DNA of 64,000 nt, taken from the NCBI GenBank assembly GCA_019448385.1, contig JAGTXO010000030.1, positions 124,001-188,000 of the forward strand. Reading direction: 5' to 3'. The DNA comes from Diacronema lutheri (lineage: Eukaryota > Haptophyta > Pavlovophyceae > Pavlovales > Pavlovaceae). Of this stretch, positions 9,574-20,200 are shown one piece after another; positions within the stretch are counted from its first letter, which is position 1; every line of letters starts with the position of its first letter. Under the pieces are notes generated by a model, which was given only the letters and a program-made list of their open reading frames with translations, ran no database searches and was not told the DNA's origin. Position numbers and translations under genes: made by a program.

Positions 9574-10480
9574 CTTCGGACTCGCTGCCCGGCTCTGCCT
9601 GTGCGGGCGCGATGCACTCGGACTCGATGCCCGGCTCTGCCTTCGTGGGCGCGGTCGCGGGCACGGGCGCGCCCTCGACCCCGTCGCGGTTGAAGACATC
9701 GAACTCGACGCACACGCCGTGGTCCTTGAAGTCGGTGGCCTCGCTGTCGTTCGCGTAAGCCTCGGGCGAACTCGCAACGAGCGACGACATCTCGGCGTGG
9801 AGCCAGCACATCTCATGCTGCACCGCGTGTTCAGGTTCTCGAGCGCTCCGTTGAAAGAGTCACTCTCACCGAGGCGCTCGCTGCACCACACCAGATAGCC
9901 ATCGAGCTTGTGAGCGTGCTCGTGCGCCCGTGCGAGGTCCTTGGAGAGCGCGTCGGCGCGCGCGCACATGCCGTCGCATGACTTGGCCGGTGTCATGCTG
10001 TGCTTCCAAGGCCTGGTGCTCGGCGTTGAGCGTGTCGTGATCCTCGCGAACGAGCTGCAACCAGCTGCAGCAGCCGCGCGACGCCGCTGTCGCCGACGAT
10101 GCGCTGGAGCATGTGGCCCATGAGGTGTGCGCGGCACGTGGCGAGCGCCACATTTTTGCGCAGCAGCGCGAGGATCCGGGCGCCGCGGACGAGCCGGCCC
10201 ATGCACTTGAGCGCGTAGATTCGGCCGCACATGCACGCGCCGACGACCGAGTCGGCGGGCCCGCCGTCGAGCCAAAAGTTGGCCTCGGCCGCATCGCGGC
10301 GGCGGGCGACGCGCTGAAGGATGCGCACGCGGTAGTGCCGGTCGACGAGCAGCTCGTCGCCGAAGATCTCGTCGGGCAGCAGCTCGGAGACGTTCTGGGG
10401 GTACATGCTGTGCGAGCGTGCACGCGACGAGATCTCGTCGGGCGTGCCGTCCGTTCGTTCAGAGCAGAGCGCGTCGGACC
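9360..10480 (-). pseudogene. Decayed minus-strand coding region, family unknown
   Basis: Coherent protein-like sequence is spread over more than one frame. From the 5' side: MYPQNVSELLPDEIFGDELL and RHYRVRILQRVARRRDAAEA, then a Cys-containing segment (GACMCGRIYALKCMGRLVRG), then helical Glu/Ala/His-rich sequence (ADALSKDLARAHEHAHKLDG) and KDHGVCVEFDVFNRDG near the end. A late block with SSVDSQATEYKTSYANS resembles the earlier SSPEAYANDSEATDFKD, hinting at an internal repeat. No family is recognised, and whether its origin is host, transposon or viral is open. It appears broken in about three places. Confidence 0.4.
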
Positions 10481-10492
10481 GGCAGACAGACG

Positions 10493-10696
10493 ATGCAGCG
10501 CGCGAAGGCACCTGCGGCGCGCGGCGTGGCCTCGCGTGCCGTCACGAAGCCGCCTGCGCGCACTGCGGAGGCGGCGAGCGCGACGAGGGCGGGCGCGGAC
10601 GAGGTGCTGAGCGGCGTCACGTACGCGCCCTCGCTCGCCGAGCTCGACGCCGCGGCGCTGACGATGCGCGCGGCGTACCACACCGACCGCCCCTGA
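10493..10696 (+). CDS. Possible small protein, 67 residues
   Basis: Starts MQRAKAPAARGVASRAVTKP and ends with a less repetitive block, YAPSLAELDAAALTMRAAYH. The basic N-terminus followed by an ordered C-terminus is gene-like, but the length is within chance for this base composition. It lies divergent to the decayed minus-strand region. No family recognised; low confidence. Confidence 0.25.
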   Translation: MQRAKAPAARGVASRAVTKPPARTAEAASATRAGADEVLSGVTYAPSLAELDAAALTMRAAYHTDRP

Positions 10697-10823
10697 GACG
10701 ATGCGCGGCGCCCGCGGAGGACTGGTCCGTTGGCGCGCAAACCGTGGGCGAAAGGGCGCGAAGCCAACGGCCGTCCGCGCACGTTCAAACGCGCGCATAC
10801 GGTGGCATCCTCCCACCTTCGGC

Positions 10824-11135
10824 GCCGCTTTCTAAAAGGGTGTAGGGTGTAGGGTGTAGGATGCAAAACAAGCCCTCCCCACATTTGGGCCCGACGTCAT
10901 TCCTTCTTCGAAGCCGTGACGTTACTCACATACGAGTACCTTTACTTAGTGTAGGATGTATCTATTCTCTAGGTATTTGCATAGTGTAGGGTGTAGGATA
11001 AGTACGGTTACGAAAGTCCTACAGGGAGTGAAGGAATGACGCTGTGACGAAAGAAGGAATGACGTCGGGCCCAAATGTGGGGAGGGCTTGTTTTGCATCC
11101 TACACCCTACACCCTACACCCTTTTAGAAAGCGGC
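10824..11135 (+). mobile_element. MITE, copy 1 (about 312 bp, long terminal inverted repeats)
   Basis: The left end (GCCGCTTTCTAAAAGGG...) and right end (...CCCTTTTAGAAAGCGGC) are inverted repeats that continue inwards for roughly 85 bp: TGTAGGG repeats, then GCAAAACAAGCCCTCCCCAC, then GGGCCCGACGTCATTCCTTC. The centre is A+T-richer than its surroundings. It has no coding capacity. Target-site duplication is not clear. Confidence 0.8.
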
Positions 11136-11374
11136 GGCGCCTCGGAGCATGGCGGCTCGACAGCATGGCGCCTCGACAGCATGGCGTCGTCCAGCGTGGC
11201 GTCCAGGATGGCGACTGCGCCCGGGCCGTGACGCCGCGACGTCGTTCGGCTGCGTCACGGAGGAGCGCCATCCGTGCGCCACGGAGGAGCGGCAGGACCA
11301 CGACGCGGCGTGACGCTGGACGACGCCATGCTGTATAGGCGCCATGCTGTCGAGCCGCCATGCTCTGAGGCGCC

Positions 11375-11686
11375 GCCGCTTTTCAAAAGGGTGTAGGGTG
11401 TAGGGTGTAGGAAGCAAAACAAGCCCTCCCCACATCTGGGCCCGACGTCATTCCTTCTTTCGTCACAGCGTCATTCCTTCACTCCCTGTAGGACTTTCGT
11501 AACCGTACTTATCCTACACCCTACACTATGCAAATACTTAGAGAATAGATACATCCTACACTAAGTAAAGGTACTCGTATGTGAGTAACGTCACGGCTTC
11601 GAAGAAGGAATGACGTCGGGCCCAAATGTGGGGAGGGCTTGTTTTGCATCCTACACCCTACACCCTACACCCTTTTAGAAAGCGGC
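11375..11686 (-). mobile_element. MITE, copy 2, opposite orientation
   Basis: Almost exact reverse complement of the element at 10824-11135, including the A+T-rich core (for example TTACTTAGTGTAGGATGTAT in copy 1). Small differences include GAAGC for GATGC next to one end. The two copies are mirror images about 11255. Confidence 0.8.
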
Positions 11687-11786
11687 GGCGCCTCAGAGCA
11701 TGGCGCCCGCCCGCTCGAGCCGGACCTCCGCGCAGCCGGACTCGCCCCGCCCCGGGCTGCTCTGGCTGGGCGACGTCGTGCGCGCC

Positions 11787-12085
11787 TCAGAACGCCGCGC
11801 TCGCCACGCGCACGTAGCCCTCGTCCGGGTCCGGCTCGGGCGCCGCGTCGCGCACCGAGCGCGACGCGGCCTCGACGCCCGGCGTTTCGGCACGCGAGGC
11901 GACGGATGCCTCGTCCGGCCGGCCCCACGGCAGCTGCAGCTCGAGCTGGCGCTGGATGATGCGCGGCGTCGCCACGCGCCCGTGCTGCACCTCGCGACGT
12001 CGCGCGCGCACGTAGAGCACGATCGCCACCGAGCCGCTGAGGCCCATCATCGCGCCGAGCAGCACCGAGATTGTGGTCTCATTGT
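11787..12085 (-). CDS. C-terminal exon of a single-pass membrane protein (probably truncated gene)
   Basis: A minus-strand frame ends at 11787 and encodes, 5' to 3', DNETTISVLLGAMMGLSGSV, then AIVLYVRARRREVQHGRVAT, then an acidic tail. The hydrophobic stretch followed by RARRR is a typical transmembrane anchor with a cytoplasmic basic stop-transfer. A plausible acceptor (CAAGCAG) lies at 12086-12092, so this looks like a last exon. The upstream exons would fall inside the mobile-element island starting near 12.2 kb, so the host gene may have been cut by that insertion. Family unknown. Confidence 0.4.
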
Positions 12086-12261
12086 CTGCTTGGGCGCGAA
12101 CGGAAAACGCGCGAAGGGTGGCGACGAAGATCGTTGGGTTGGGTTGGGCCACCGGCTCCCGAGGATTGCTTGTGGCGCTCGACTGACCGTTGGCCCAGCT
12201 TTTTTTTTTCTCGAACCTACTGTGGAGCCGCCTGCAGCGTGATCTCCCGCGCACAACGACC

Positions 12262-14640
12262 ATGGCCGCCATCGACCTGCGCGCCTTCGACGCGGCGCTC
12301 GTCAACTGCGAGATCGTGAGCACGCGGCCGGTCAAGCCGAGCGAGCAGGCGCGCACGGTCGACAAGCTGACCTACGGGCCGTCGCGCCGCGCGCTCGCCT
12401 TCGTCTCGCCGCCCTGCGTCGTCGACTGGCCCGAGCTCACGGGCGACGGCAACTTTGGCACCATGTACGGGCCGACGGACGTCGACAAGGCGGCGTACAC
12501 GGCCGGCGTGACCGACAAGGAGCTGCCGATTGAAGGCGCGCCGCTCGCGCAGATGGACGCCTACTTTGGCGCCCTGCGCGCCATCGAAGATCAGCGCGTC
12601 GAGACGGTGCACGCGCGCCAGAAGGAGCTGCTCAACACGCGCGGCCTCTCGAAGGAGGAGGTGCGCGGCAAGCTCTCGCCCGCCGTCAAGCCCAAGTACG
12701 AGGACGACACGCTCGCGCACACGCGGCTGAACATGTCGACGCGCACGTTCACGTGGGCGGGCTCCGAGCGCGTCGTGCCGCTCGTCGACGCGCGGCGCGA
12801 ACCGGTCGACGAGATCCGGCACGAGGACGTCTGCGCCATCGCCACGCAGCTCGACCGCGTCTACACGGGGCTCACGGGCTCGATGTTTGGCACCAAGTGG
12901 AACGTGTGCGGGGTCATGCTCCTGAAGCGCGCCGAGCAGCGGCCGCAGCCCGGCTCGGACGCCTTCGCCTCGTACGGCGTGCCCGCCTGGGCCGACACGT
13001 TCGACTCCACGGGGCTGTACGTGCCCGACGAGCGCGAGCGCGCGGCGGCGCTCGCGGCGGTGGCCGGTCTGCGCACGGCGCGCGCGCCGGCCGGGCCGGG
13101 CGGGCGCGAGCTCGCGCGCGCGCAGGGCTACCATCGCGCCGAGCGGGCTGCGAGCGCGGCGGCGGCGCGCGCGGCGATGGCCGAGGGCGGCCAGCAGTGC
13201 GCGCTCCACGGCGCGGTCGTCAAATCGGCGCTGCGCGGCGTGGGCAACCGGCTGCATCTTTGCGACGCGCCGGGCGGAACGGGCAAGACGTTCGTCGAGC
13301 GCGCCATTATCGCCGCCGTGCGCGCGGATGGGCACGCGGTCGTCGTGGGCGCGTCCTCGGGCGTCGCCGCCACGCTGCTGCCCGACGGCCGCACCTTCCA
13401 CTTGACCTTCAAGGTGCCCGGCGGTGCCGACTCCGACGGGCAAGCCGTTCAATGGCGTGCCGCGCTCCGAGCGCGGGCGCTCCCTGGCCGCCGCGGCGGC
13501 TGGTCGTGTGGGACGAGGCGCCGATGCAGACGCGGTGCCACCTCGACTCGCCTGATCGGTGTTTGCGCGACGTGACGGGCGTCGACGAGCGCTTCGGCGG
13601 CGAGACGCTGCTGCTCGCCGGCGACTTTCGCCAGTGCTTGCCGGTGGTGCGGCGCGGCTCGCGCGCGCAGATCGTGCGCTCCTGCCTCAAGTACTCGGCG
13701 CCGTGGCAGCACGATCGGCAGCACGCCTTGGTCGAGAACGTTCGCGCCTCGAGCGCGGCGCGCGACACGGGCGACGCGCTCGGCGCGGGCGAGTGGGCGG
13801 AGCTGCTGCGCAGCCCCGGCGACGGCGCCGTTCCCGCGGCGGTGCCGGCGGCCGGGGCCATGCCCGGCGCATTCCCGCTCGATCCCGTGCAGCTGCCCGA
13901 GGCCGTCGGCGGCGTCCCCATCCGCGTGGGCTCGGCCTACCCGACGGAGCTCGTGACGACTTTGTCCACGGCGCGACGTGTTGGACCGACGACGGCTCGC
14001 TGTGCGACCGCGCGGTGCTCTGCGCCAAGCAGACGGACGTGGCGCGGATCAACTGGCTGGCGATCGGCCGCTTCCCGGGCGCGGCGGCGAGGTGCGCGTC
14101 GGCGGACGAGCTGGCGCGACGACGGGGCGGGCAAGCAGATTGCGCGGGCGTCGGTCGAATTCCTCGACTCGCTCGAGCACGCGCAGATGCCGCACCGCGT
14201 CCTCGACCTGAAGCCCGGGATGGTGGTGATGCTGCCGCGCAACCTCTCGCCCGGCGAGGGGCTGTGCGGCGGCACGCGGCTGATCGTGCGCGGCGTGCGC
14301 GCCGGCGGCCGGCTGCTCGAGTGCGCACGCCCCGGCGCGGCCGCCGGGCGCGACAGCACCGTGCTCGTCGCGCGTGTCGACCACCACCCGCCCGACGACG
14401 GCACGTTCGCGCTTGTGCGGATGCGCCGCCAGTTCCCCGGTGCGGCCGGCGTAACGAGGCGCAGGGGCAAGCGCTCGGGTGCGCGGGCGTGTGGCTCGCC
14501 GAGCCGTGCTTCACGCACGGCCAGCTCCACGTGGCCGCTTCGCGCGTCGGGCACACGTCGCGCGTCCGCTTTGCGCTCGGCGCGGACCTCGTGACGCGCA
14601 GCGTCGTCTTCAAAGAGGTGCTCCGCGCGGTCAGCGGTGG
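12262..14640 (+). pseudogene. SSB-like domain fused to Pif1-family helicase, broken
   Basis: The first ~270 residues (from MAAIDLRAFDAALVNCEIVS) resemble the gp2.5-like single-stranded-DNA-binding proteins of large DNA viruses: an MDAYFGALRAIEDQRVETV block, and later GLTGSMFGTKWNVCGVML. A Pif1-type superfamily-1 helicase follows: Walker A CDAPGGTGKTFVERA, Walker B LVVWDEAPMQTRCHLD, motif III LLLAGDFRQCLPVV, and late blocks LKPGMVVMLPRNLSPGEGL and CFTHGQLHVAASRVG. Such helicases occur in Helitrons, giant viruses and hosts. No HUH replicase or capsid was found nearby. The helicase part runs through more than one frame and looks broken in about five places. Treated as a fossil of the mobile-element island; the SSB assignment is inference. 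Confidence 0.7.
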
Positions 14641-15584
14641 CGAGGCGGCGGCGGCGGCGCTCGCCGCGGCCGCCGTCGCCGCCGCGCGCGAATGCGCGGC
14701 GGCGGCGCGCGGTGGCGGCGAGCGCGGCGGGCGCGGCGCGGACGGCGCGCGCGGCGCCGGCGGCGGGCGGCGCGCTGGCGGCGGGCGCGCCGCCGGCGCG
14801 CGGTGCTGGCCAGCACCCGCCGGCGCGACGCCCGCCGCGCCGCTCGCGCCGACGCGCAGCCGGCGGATGCTCGCCAGCACCGCGCGCCGCGCGACCGGCC
14901 CGCGTACCTGCGCGCCCTTCGCGGGCGCGCAGGGCGGCGCCAATGCGGCCGGCGTGCAGGGGCCTCAAGCCGGCGCGCCGCCCGCCGCCGCGTGGGTCGC
15001 CGCCACGCGCGTGCCGTCGGCGCTGCCGCCGCCCGGCGTCGCGCTCGCGCCGCAGCCGCCGCCGCCGCCGTCGCCGCCGCCTGCCGCCTGCCGGCAAGCT
15101 GGGCAAGCGCGCAGCGGCGGCGACGGCGGTGCGCGATCCGGCGAGCAGGCGGCGCGCCGCCGAGCCGGGGGCGGGCTCCGTGGGCGACGAGGCTCGCCCG
15201 CCACTGGCACCACTCGCGCGCCGAGCGCGCACAACGCGCGGGAGCCCGCTGCGTGGCCGGACGAAGCTGCGGTCACGGCTGAGGGGCGGATCCGACACGC
15301 CGTGGCCGTACAGCACATCGAGCAGGGAGGCCGTCACATCGACATGAATTTAAGTGCCACATCGAGCACGTGATACCCTGCGGACTGGCGCCACTCCTGC
15401 CGCCCCTCGCGCCGAGCCCGCGGCGCGCGCCGGGCAGTTGTTGCGCGCGCACGCAGCACGCAGCGCGCAGACAAGACGTGAAAAATGTGTCGCGGCGAGG
15501 ACGAGGGCGAGCCCCGGCGGCTCGGCGAGGCGTCGCATCTCACACACACAGTGGCGCACTCCGAACGGCCCGGTCCACATTGCG
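14641..15584. other. Low-complexity G+C-rich stretch after the helicase fossil
   Basis: Ala/Arg/Gly-coding triplet repeats in every frame, with no domain recognised. Several frames stay open only because of base composition. It may be a decayed linker or tail of the helicase gene. Confidence 0.4.

Positions 15585-15614
<30 letters not shown>
15585..15614. repeat. Poly-C tract, 30 bp
   Basis: Uninterrupted run of 30 C on the plus strand, just before the Fanzor relic; capable of G-quadruplex formation on the other strand. Exact length may be affected by sequencing. Confidence 0.85.
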
Positions 15615-15615
<1 letters not shown>

Positions 15616-15639
15616 CGCGCGGCTAGCCGACGCGCCGGC

Positions 15640-16330
15640 CTCTTGCTCGCGGCTGTAGACCCGGGCGCTGAGGGCCTCGTACATGCCGGGTGGCCGAGGG
15701 ACAGAAGCCCGTCTCGGTCACGCTCGTGCAGCGCAAGCGCACTGCGCACGCGCGGCACGCGACCGCGCGCGAGACGGGCCACCGTGCAGCGCATCGGCCC
15801 CCGTCGGCGCCGGGTGCGCCGGGCGGCCGCGCCCTATGCGGCGCGCGGCGTGGAGCACCGAGGGCGCACGGTGCTGGAGGCCAACGAGCGGGTCAGCTTC
15901 ACGCGCGCGCACACGCATGTGCGCACGCAGACGCGGCACGTGCACAACCCGCCCGCGCGGCTGAGCGCGCGGGCGGCGCGGCGACCTCAACTGGCGCGCG
16001 TGCACGCTCGCGGCGGCGCGGTTCGAGCGCGTGCATGCGACCGGGCGCGGGTTCCGGCCCGAGCAGCTGCTCGTTGTGTGCGGCAGCTGGCTGCACCGGT
16101 CGCGCGGCGGCGGCCGTGTGCGAGGCAAGCCGCCCGCGCTCGGTGAGGGGCTTGCTTTGGGCGCTGCGCCGGCTCGACATCGCGACGACCCTCGTACCCA
16201 AGCTGCGGAGATCCAACGGATGCTCGCAGCTGCGCGAGGTGAAGCGGAAGTGCGCCCGCTCCGAGCGCGACGCCCGCCGCGGACGCCGACGGCGCGCCGC
16301 TGGCCCGGCCGCGGCTGGCGGGCCGCGGCC
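15640..16330 (+). pseudogene. Decayed Fanzor (TnpB-like) relic
   Basis: Two landmarks match the intact Fanzor C-terminus downstream (33.3-33.95 kb). First, LLLAAVDPGAEGLVHAG near 15650 aligns with its RuvC-I block VVVAADPNMGNITTYS. Second, LLVVCGSWLHRS near 16065 and KPPAL near 16130, followed by GLLWALRRLDIATTLV near 16150, align with LLVCVGKWLRD..GAPPAF..GLLRELRRRGVAAVFV. The DNA also aligns over the second block. The RuvC-II acidic position and the zinc-binding end are not preserved. It is spread over several frames and broken. It shows that a second, older copy of the element once stood here. Confidence 0.6.
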
Positions 16331-16418
16331 GGTGCGGCGCGGCACCGGCACGCTGCAGCCGTACGTACGCGCGCAGAGCGCCGGGCGGTCGCAGCGCGTG
16401 GCGGGTGGCGCGGCGCGA

Positions 16419-16880
16419 TGCCCGCGGCGGCAAGCGTGACTCAGCGCGGCAACGTCGGGAGTGGTGCAGGCGGCGTTGAAGCGAACGAGAAGGTGGACGC
16501 GGCGGCGATGAGCGGCCACGGCCACACCGGCGCGTCACGGCCGCCGCCTCCGTCGCCTCGCGCGCGGAAGCGCGCGCGGCCGGCGCGACGGACGACGGCA
16601 GGGGCGTCGGCCGTGGCGGGCGTCGTGGGCGCGCCGCGCGCCAGCCACGCCGGCCTAGCCGGGCCGTCGTCGGCGTCGTCGTCGTCGGCGGCCTCGTCGT
16701 CGTCGGCCGGAACGGCGGCGCACTCGGCGCGAAGGAGGCCGACGGCAGCGCCGGCGACGCGCGCGTGTTGCCGCCTGCCGACAAGCTCGTCGCGCCGTGC
16801 GAGCGCGGTGTCGCCGTGTCGCCCTCGGCGGGCGACGTGGCGTGCGGCGCACGCGACGTCGACGCGGCCGCTGCCGCACG
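16419..16880 (+). pseudogene. Relic duplicate of the giant gene's 5' end
   Basis: Encodes MPAAASVTQRGNVGSGAGGV then a Lys/Glu-rich stretch and a SGHGHTG motif. This parallels the intact start at 17241 (MPMAASVTKGPGVGDGAGSD then SGDGCTG) and continues to a shared AVAGV block. The order (Fanzor end relic, then gene-start relic, then intact gene) is that of tandem element copies. It is followed by a 23-bp G run at 16909-16931. Confidence 0.6.
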
Positions 16881-16908
16881 GCGGAGCAGGCGTGGCTGGT
16901 GCGGGGGC

Positions 16909-16931
16909 GGGGGGGGGGGGGGGGGGGGGGG
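16909..16931. repeat. Poly-G tract, 23 bp
   Basis: Run of 23 G on the plus strand, ending a G-rich block, between the gene-start relic and the intact giant gene. Confidence 0.85.
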
Positions 16932-17216
16932 TTGGTTGGGGGGTCGGTCGATAAGGTCGCTGGGGACAATCTCCCATCAGAAACTCCCGCTTAAACAGCC
17001 GCTAGGGCGGCCGCGTCCGGCACGCCCAGCGCCGCGACGAGCGCGATGCATTCCACGAGCGCAGTGGTACATCGCTCGCCGTGGGGCGCACCACGGGCCT
17101 TCTATAAATTTATGAGGCCAAGAGCGACGTCTTATCACACTTTCAAAAGCAGCGGATCAAAAGGCGTCTGCCAATCCGCCCGCGAGGACGACCGACGCGG
17201 ACGACCAGCACGCGCG

Positions 17217-20200
17217 ATGGCGCAGGAGACGACCGGCTCGATGCCCATGGCGGCAAGCGTGACCAAGGGCCCCGGCGTCGGAGATGGCGCAGGTAGCGAC
17301 GAAGCGATCAAGGTGGAGGAAACGGCGAAGACGAGCGGCGACGGCTGCACCGGCACGCCTCCTCTGCGCCCGGCCGCGCGCGCGGCCGGCGCGGCGGACG
17401 ACGGAGGGGCGGCGGTCGTGGCGGGCGTCGAGGGCGAGCGCGACGCACTCGCCAAGACGGGTGCCGGCGGCTGCGACGACGACGCTCGCGAGCCGCTGTC
17501 GGCCGGCAAGCCCGGCGCACTCGCCGCCGCGGCGACCGTCGGGGGTCTCGGCGAGCTCGTCGGCAGCCTATGCGCGTGGCTGGCGCACGGCGCGGCTGGT
17601 GGCGCCATCGCGGCCATCTCCCCCGGGACGGCCGCGCGCGGAGCAAACGGCACGCCGCAGCGCGCCGAGCCGCCGGCCGCCGGCGATCCCGTCGCTCCGC
17701 ACGCGTGCGTCGCCGCTGCGGCGCCCTTGGCGGGCAGCGCGGCGGCGCCGTCGTCGGCCGCGCGCGACGCGCAGCGCGGCGTCGCGGGATTCGACGCGGC
17801 CGCGCACGCGCACGCGCGCGACGGCAGGCGGGCGGCACGGCGGATGCGCAAGCAAGAGGGGGCGGTGCACAGGGCCTTCCGCAAGTCCCTCTGGCGCGAC
17901 GCGACGTTTGTCGAGTTCGTTGAGAAGCTGCGCCCCGACGGCAGCGCGCAGCTGCTCGCGCGCGAGCCCACGCGGCACGCGGCGGCGGTGCTGTGCGAGC
18001 TCGCGCGCGGCCGCGACGGCGCGAGCGGCGCGGCCGGGCTGCTGCACGAGATGAGAGCCGCCGATGCGCGCGCGCGCGAGGCCGCCAAAGCGGCGGAGGC
18101 AGCGCGGCTTGCGCACGGGACGCTGCGCATCGTGGCAACCGTGGCGCTGGGCGGTGCGGTCTTCGCCGGCATGTCAGCGCTGGTCGTTGCTTGCGCGGCG
18201 CGCACGGCGACCGGTGCGCTTTTTGGGGCCCGCCGCCCGCGGGCGGCCGCGCGCGGAGCCGACGACGCGCTCGGCACGCTGCAGCGCGCCGAGCCGCCGC
18301 CCGCCGACAAGGGCAAGCGCAGGCGCGCCAGAGCCAACGACGACCCCGTCGACGCGGCGCGCAAGGCCGTGGGCAAGGCGGAGGGCAACTGCCGCAAGGC
18401 AGCCCGCCGGCTGCACCTCGCTGCACTGGGCGAGGAGGAGGCGCAGCAGCGCGTGCTCGACGCCGAGGCGGCGGAGCAGCTGGCGCGCTCGCGCGAGCCG
18501 GCCGGCGGCTGGGTAGGCAGCGCGCGCGCGCGCGCGCGCCCCGCCGCGCGCGCGCCCGTCGATTGGCGTGCGCGCAGCGCAGAACGGCGCGCCAGCTCCG
18601 TCACCTGCGCGCCGCCGCGCCCGTGCCCCTCGCGCGCAGGGGCGCCCTGCGGACTTGCGGCTGCAACAGGCGCACTTTGGCATTCGCGAAGATGCCGACG
18701 CGGATGTGCGCCGCGCGCACGAGGCGCTGCGCCGGGCGAGACAGGGTGTGGCGTGCGCCAAGGCCAACGTGCGGCAGATGGAGGCGGCGTTGCTCAACGC
18801 GACGCGCTGCGCCACCGCGGTGCTCGCGCCGCGTGGCGTGCCGGAGGGTGACGAGCAGGCCGCGGCGAGAGAGCAGGCGGCGCTGGACCGGGAGGCGCCG
18901 CCGGCCGCGGAACGCGCGGCGCCGACGGCGCGCTCGCCCTCGGAGCTGCCGTCCGAGTGGGGCCCGCCAGCGGTCGGCCGGCGCCCGACGCCGCGTGCAC
19001 TGTCGCACGCCGCGGGGTGCGGGGACGACAACCCGTTTGCGCCGCTCGCAACCGTCAGCGGTGATTGGTCGCCCACGCCGAGCTTGCGCCCGCCGTCCTC
19101 GCCGCCGCGGCAGCCGCCGTCCGACCGCCGCAGCGCGCAGCGTCGCAGCGCGCGCGCGCGGCCGCCGAGGCCGACCGTTTCACCCGAGGAAGCGCTCGCA
19201 GCCGAGCGCCAGGCGCGCGCGCTGTCGGAGCAGGCGGAGCAGAGGCGCGCCAAAAAGGCCGCCGCCAAGGCCGCGCGCCGCGCCGCGCGCGCCGCCGACA
19301 AGCGGACGGCGCGCGTCGTCCACGCGTGCGTAAGCGCCGCCTTGCAGCGCGTCTGCACGAGCGTCGCCACGGGCACGCCGCTCGCCGTGCTCCGCGAGCG
19401 CGCCGAGAGGCCGCGCGCGCCGAAGGCCGCGCCCGCGCCACCACGCCGCGCAGCGGACGGCGGCCGCGCGCTCCGCCACGCGCGCCGTGCGGCCGATGCG
19501 GCGGCGGAGCGCGAGGCGGCGGTGGCGGCCGACGCCGACGAGCGGTTCGAGCGGCAGCCCTCCGCCGCCCGGTTCGACGGCGGCGATGGCGGCGGAGGCG
19601 GCCACGTCGAGGCGAGCGCGCGACCGCGCGCCGGCGAGGCCGGCGAGGCTGGCGCGCACGGCGCGCCTGGCGCAGCGGGGCCCCCGGCGGCGTCGCTCGC
19701 GTCGCGCAGCCCGTGTGATGCGCGGCGCACGGCACGCCTCCCGCACGCACGCGCCGCAGCCACCTACGCAGGCAACGGCGGCTGGGGTGGCAACGTCGGC
19801 GGCGACGTGTGCGGCGATTGTTTCGGCGGCGGCGGCGTCCGTCGCGACGCCTGCGGCGGCGGCGACGCCACCTGCGGCTGCGGCGATGGCGGCGTCGGTG
19901 CTGGCGCTGGCGAGGCCCCTGCACACGGTGCGCCGGCGCGCGCGACGGCGTCGCGCTTGCTGCGCTTGCTCGGCGCGCCACGCGCCGTGCTCGGTGCGAT
20001 GGCGCACGCCGCGGCCGTGTTGGCGCGCGGCGTGGCCGCAGCCGTCGCTGGCGTGCGCGCCGCCGCGCGCGCCGTGCGGCGCGCGCGCCGCCGAGCGCCT
20101 TGCGCGCGCCGCACGGCTGCGCGGCGCGCTCGCAGCCCGCCGATGCGCGACGTCGACGGCGCCCTGCGGCCCTCACCGTCCTGGCCGCGCACACGCCTCG

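Larger units (their letters stand above)
10824..11686. repeat. 863-bp composite palindrome with telomere-like TGTAGGG repeats
   Basis: MITE copy 1, a roughly 240-bp spacer and inverted MITE copy 2 form one near-palindrome centred at 11255. The spacer is itself palindromic at its outer parts: blocks with GCATGGCGGCTCGACAGCAT at 11148 onward are mirrored before 11370; the central ~100 bp match only loosely. Each MITE end carries about three TGTAGGG units, resembling a telomere repeat. Confidence 0.75.

Noticed and set aside
12262-17216. Helitron identity for the Pif1 fossil
   Set aside because: No HUH-type Rep motif and no CTRR-type hairpin end recognised; the Pif1 part alone is not diagnostic.
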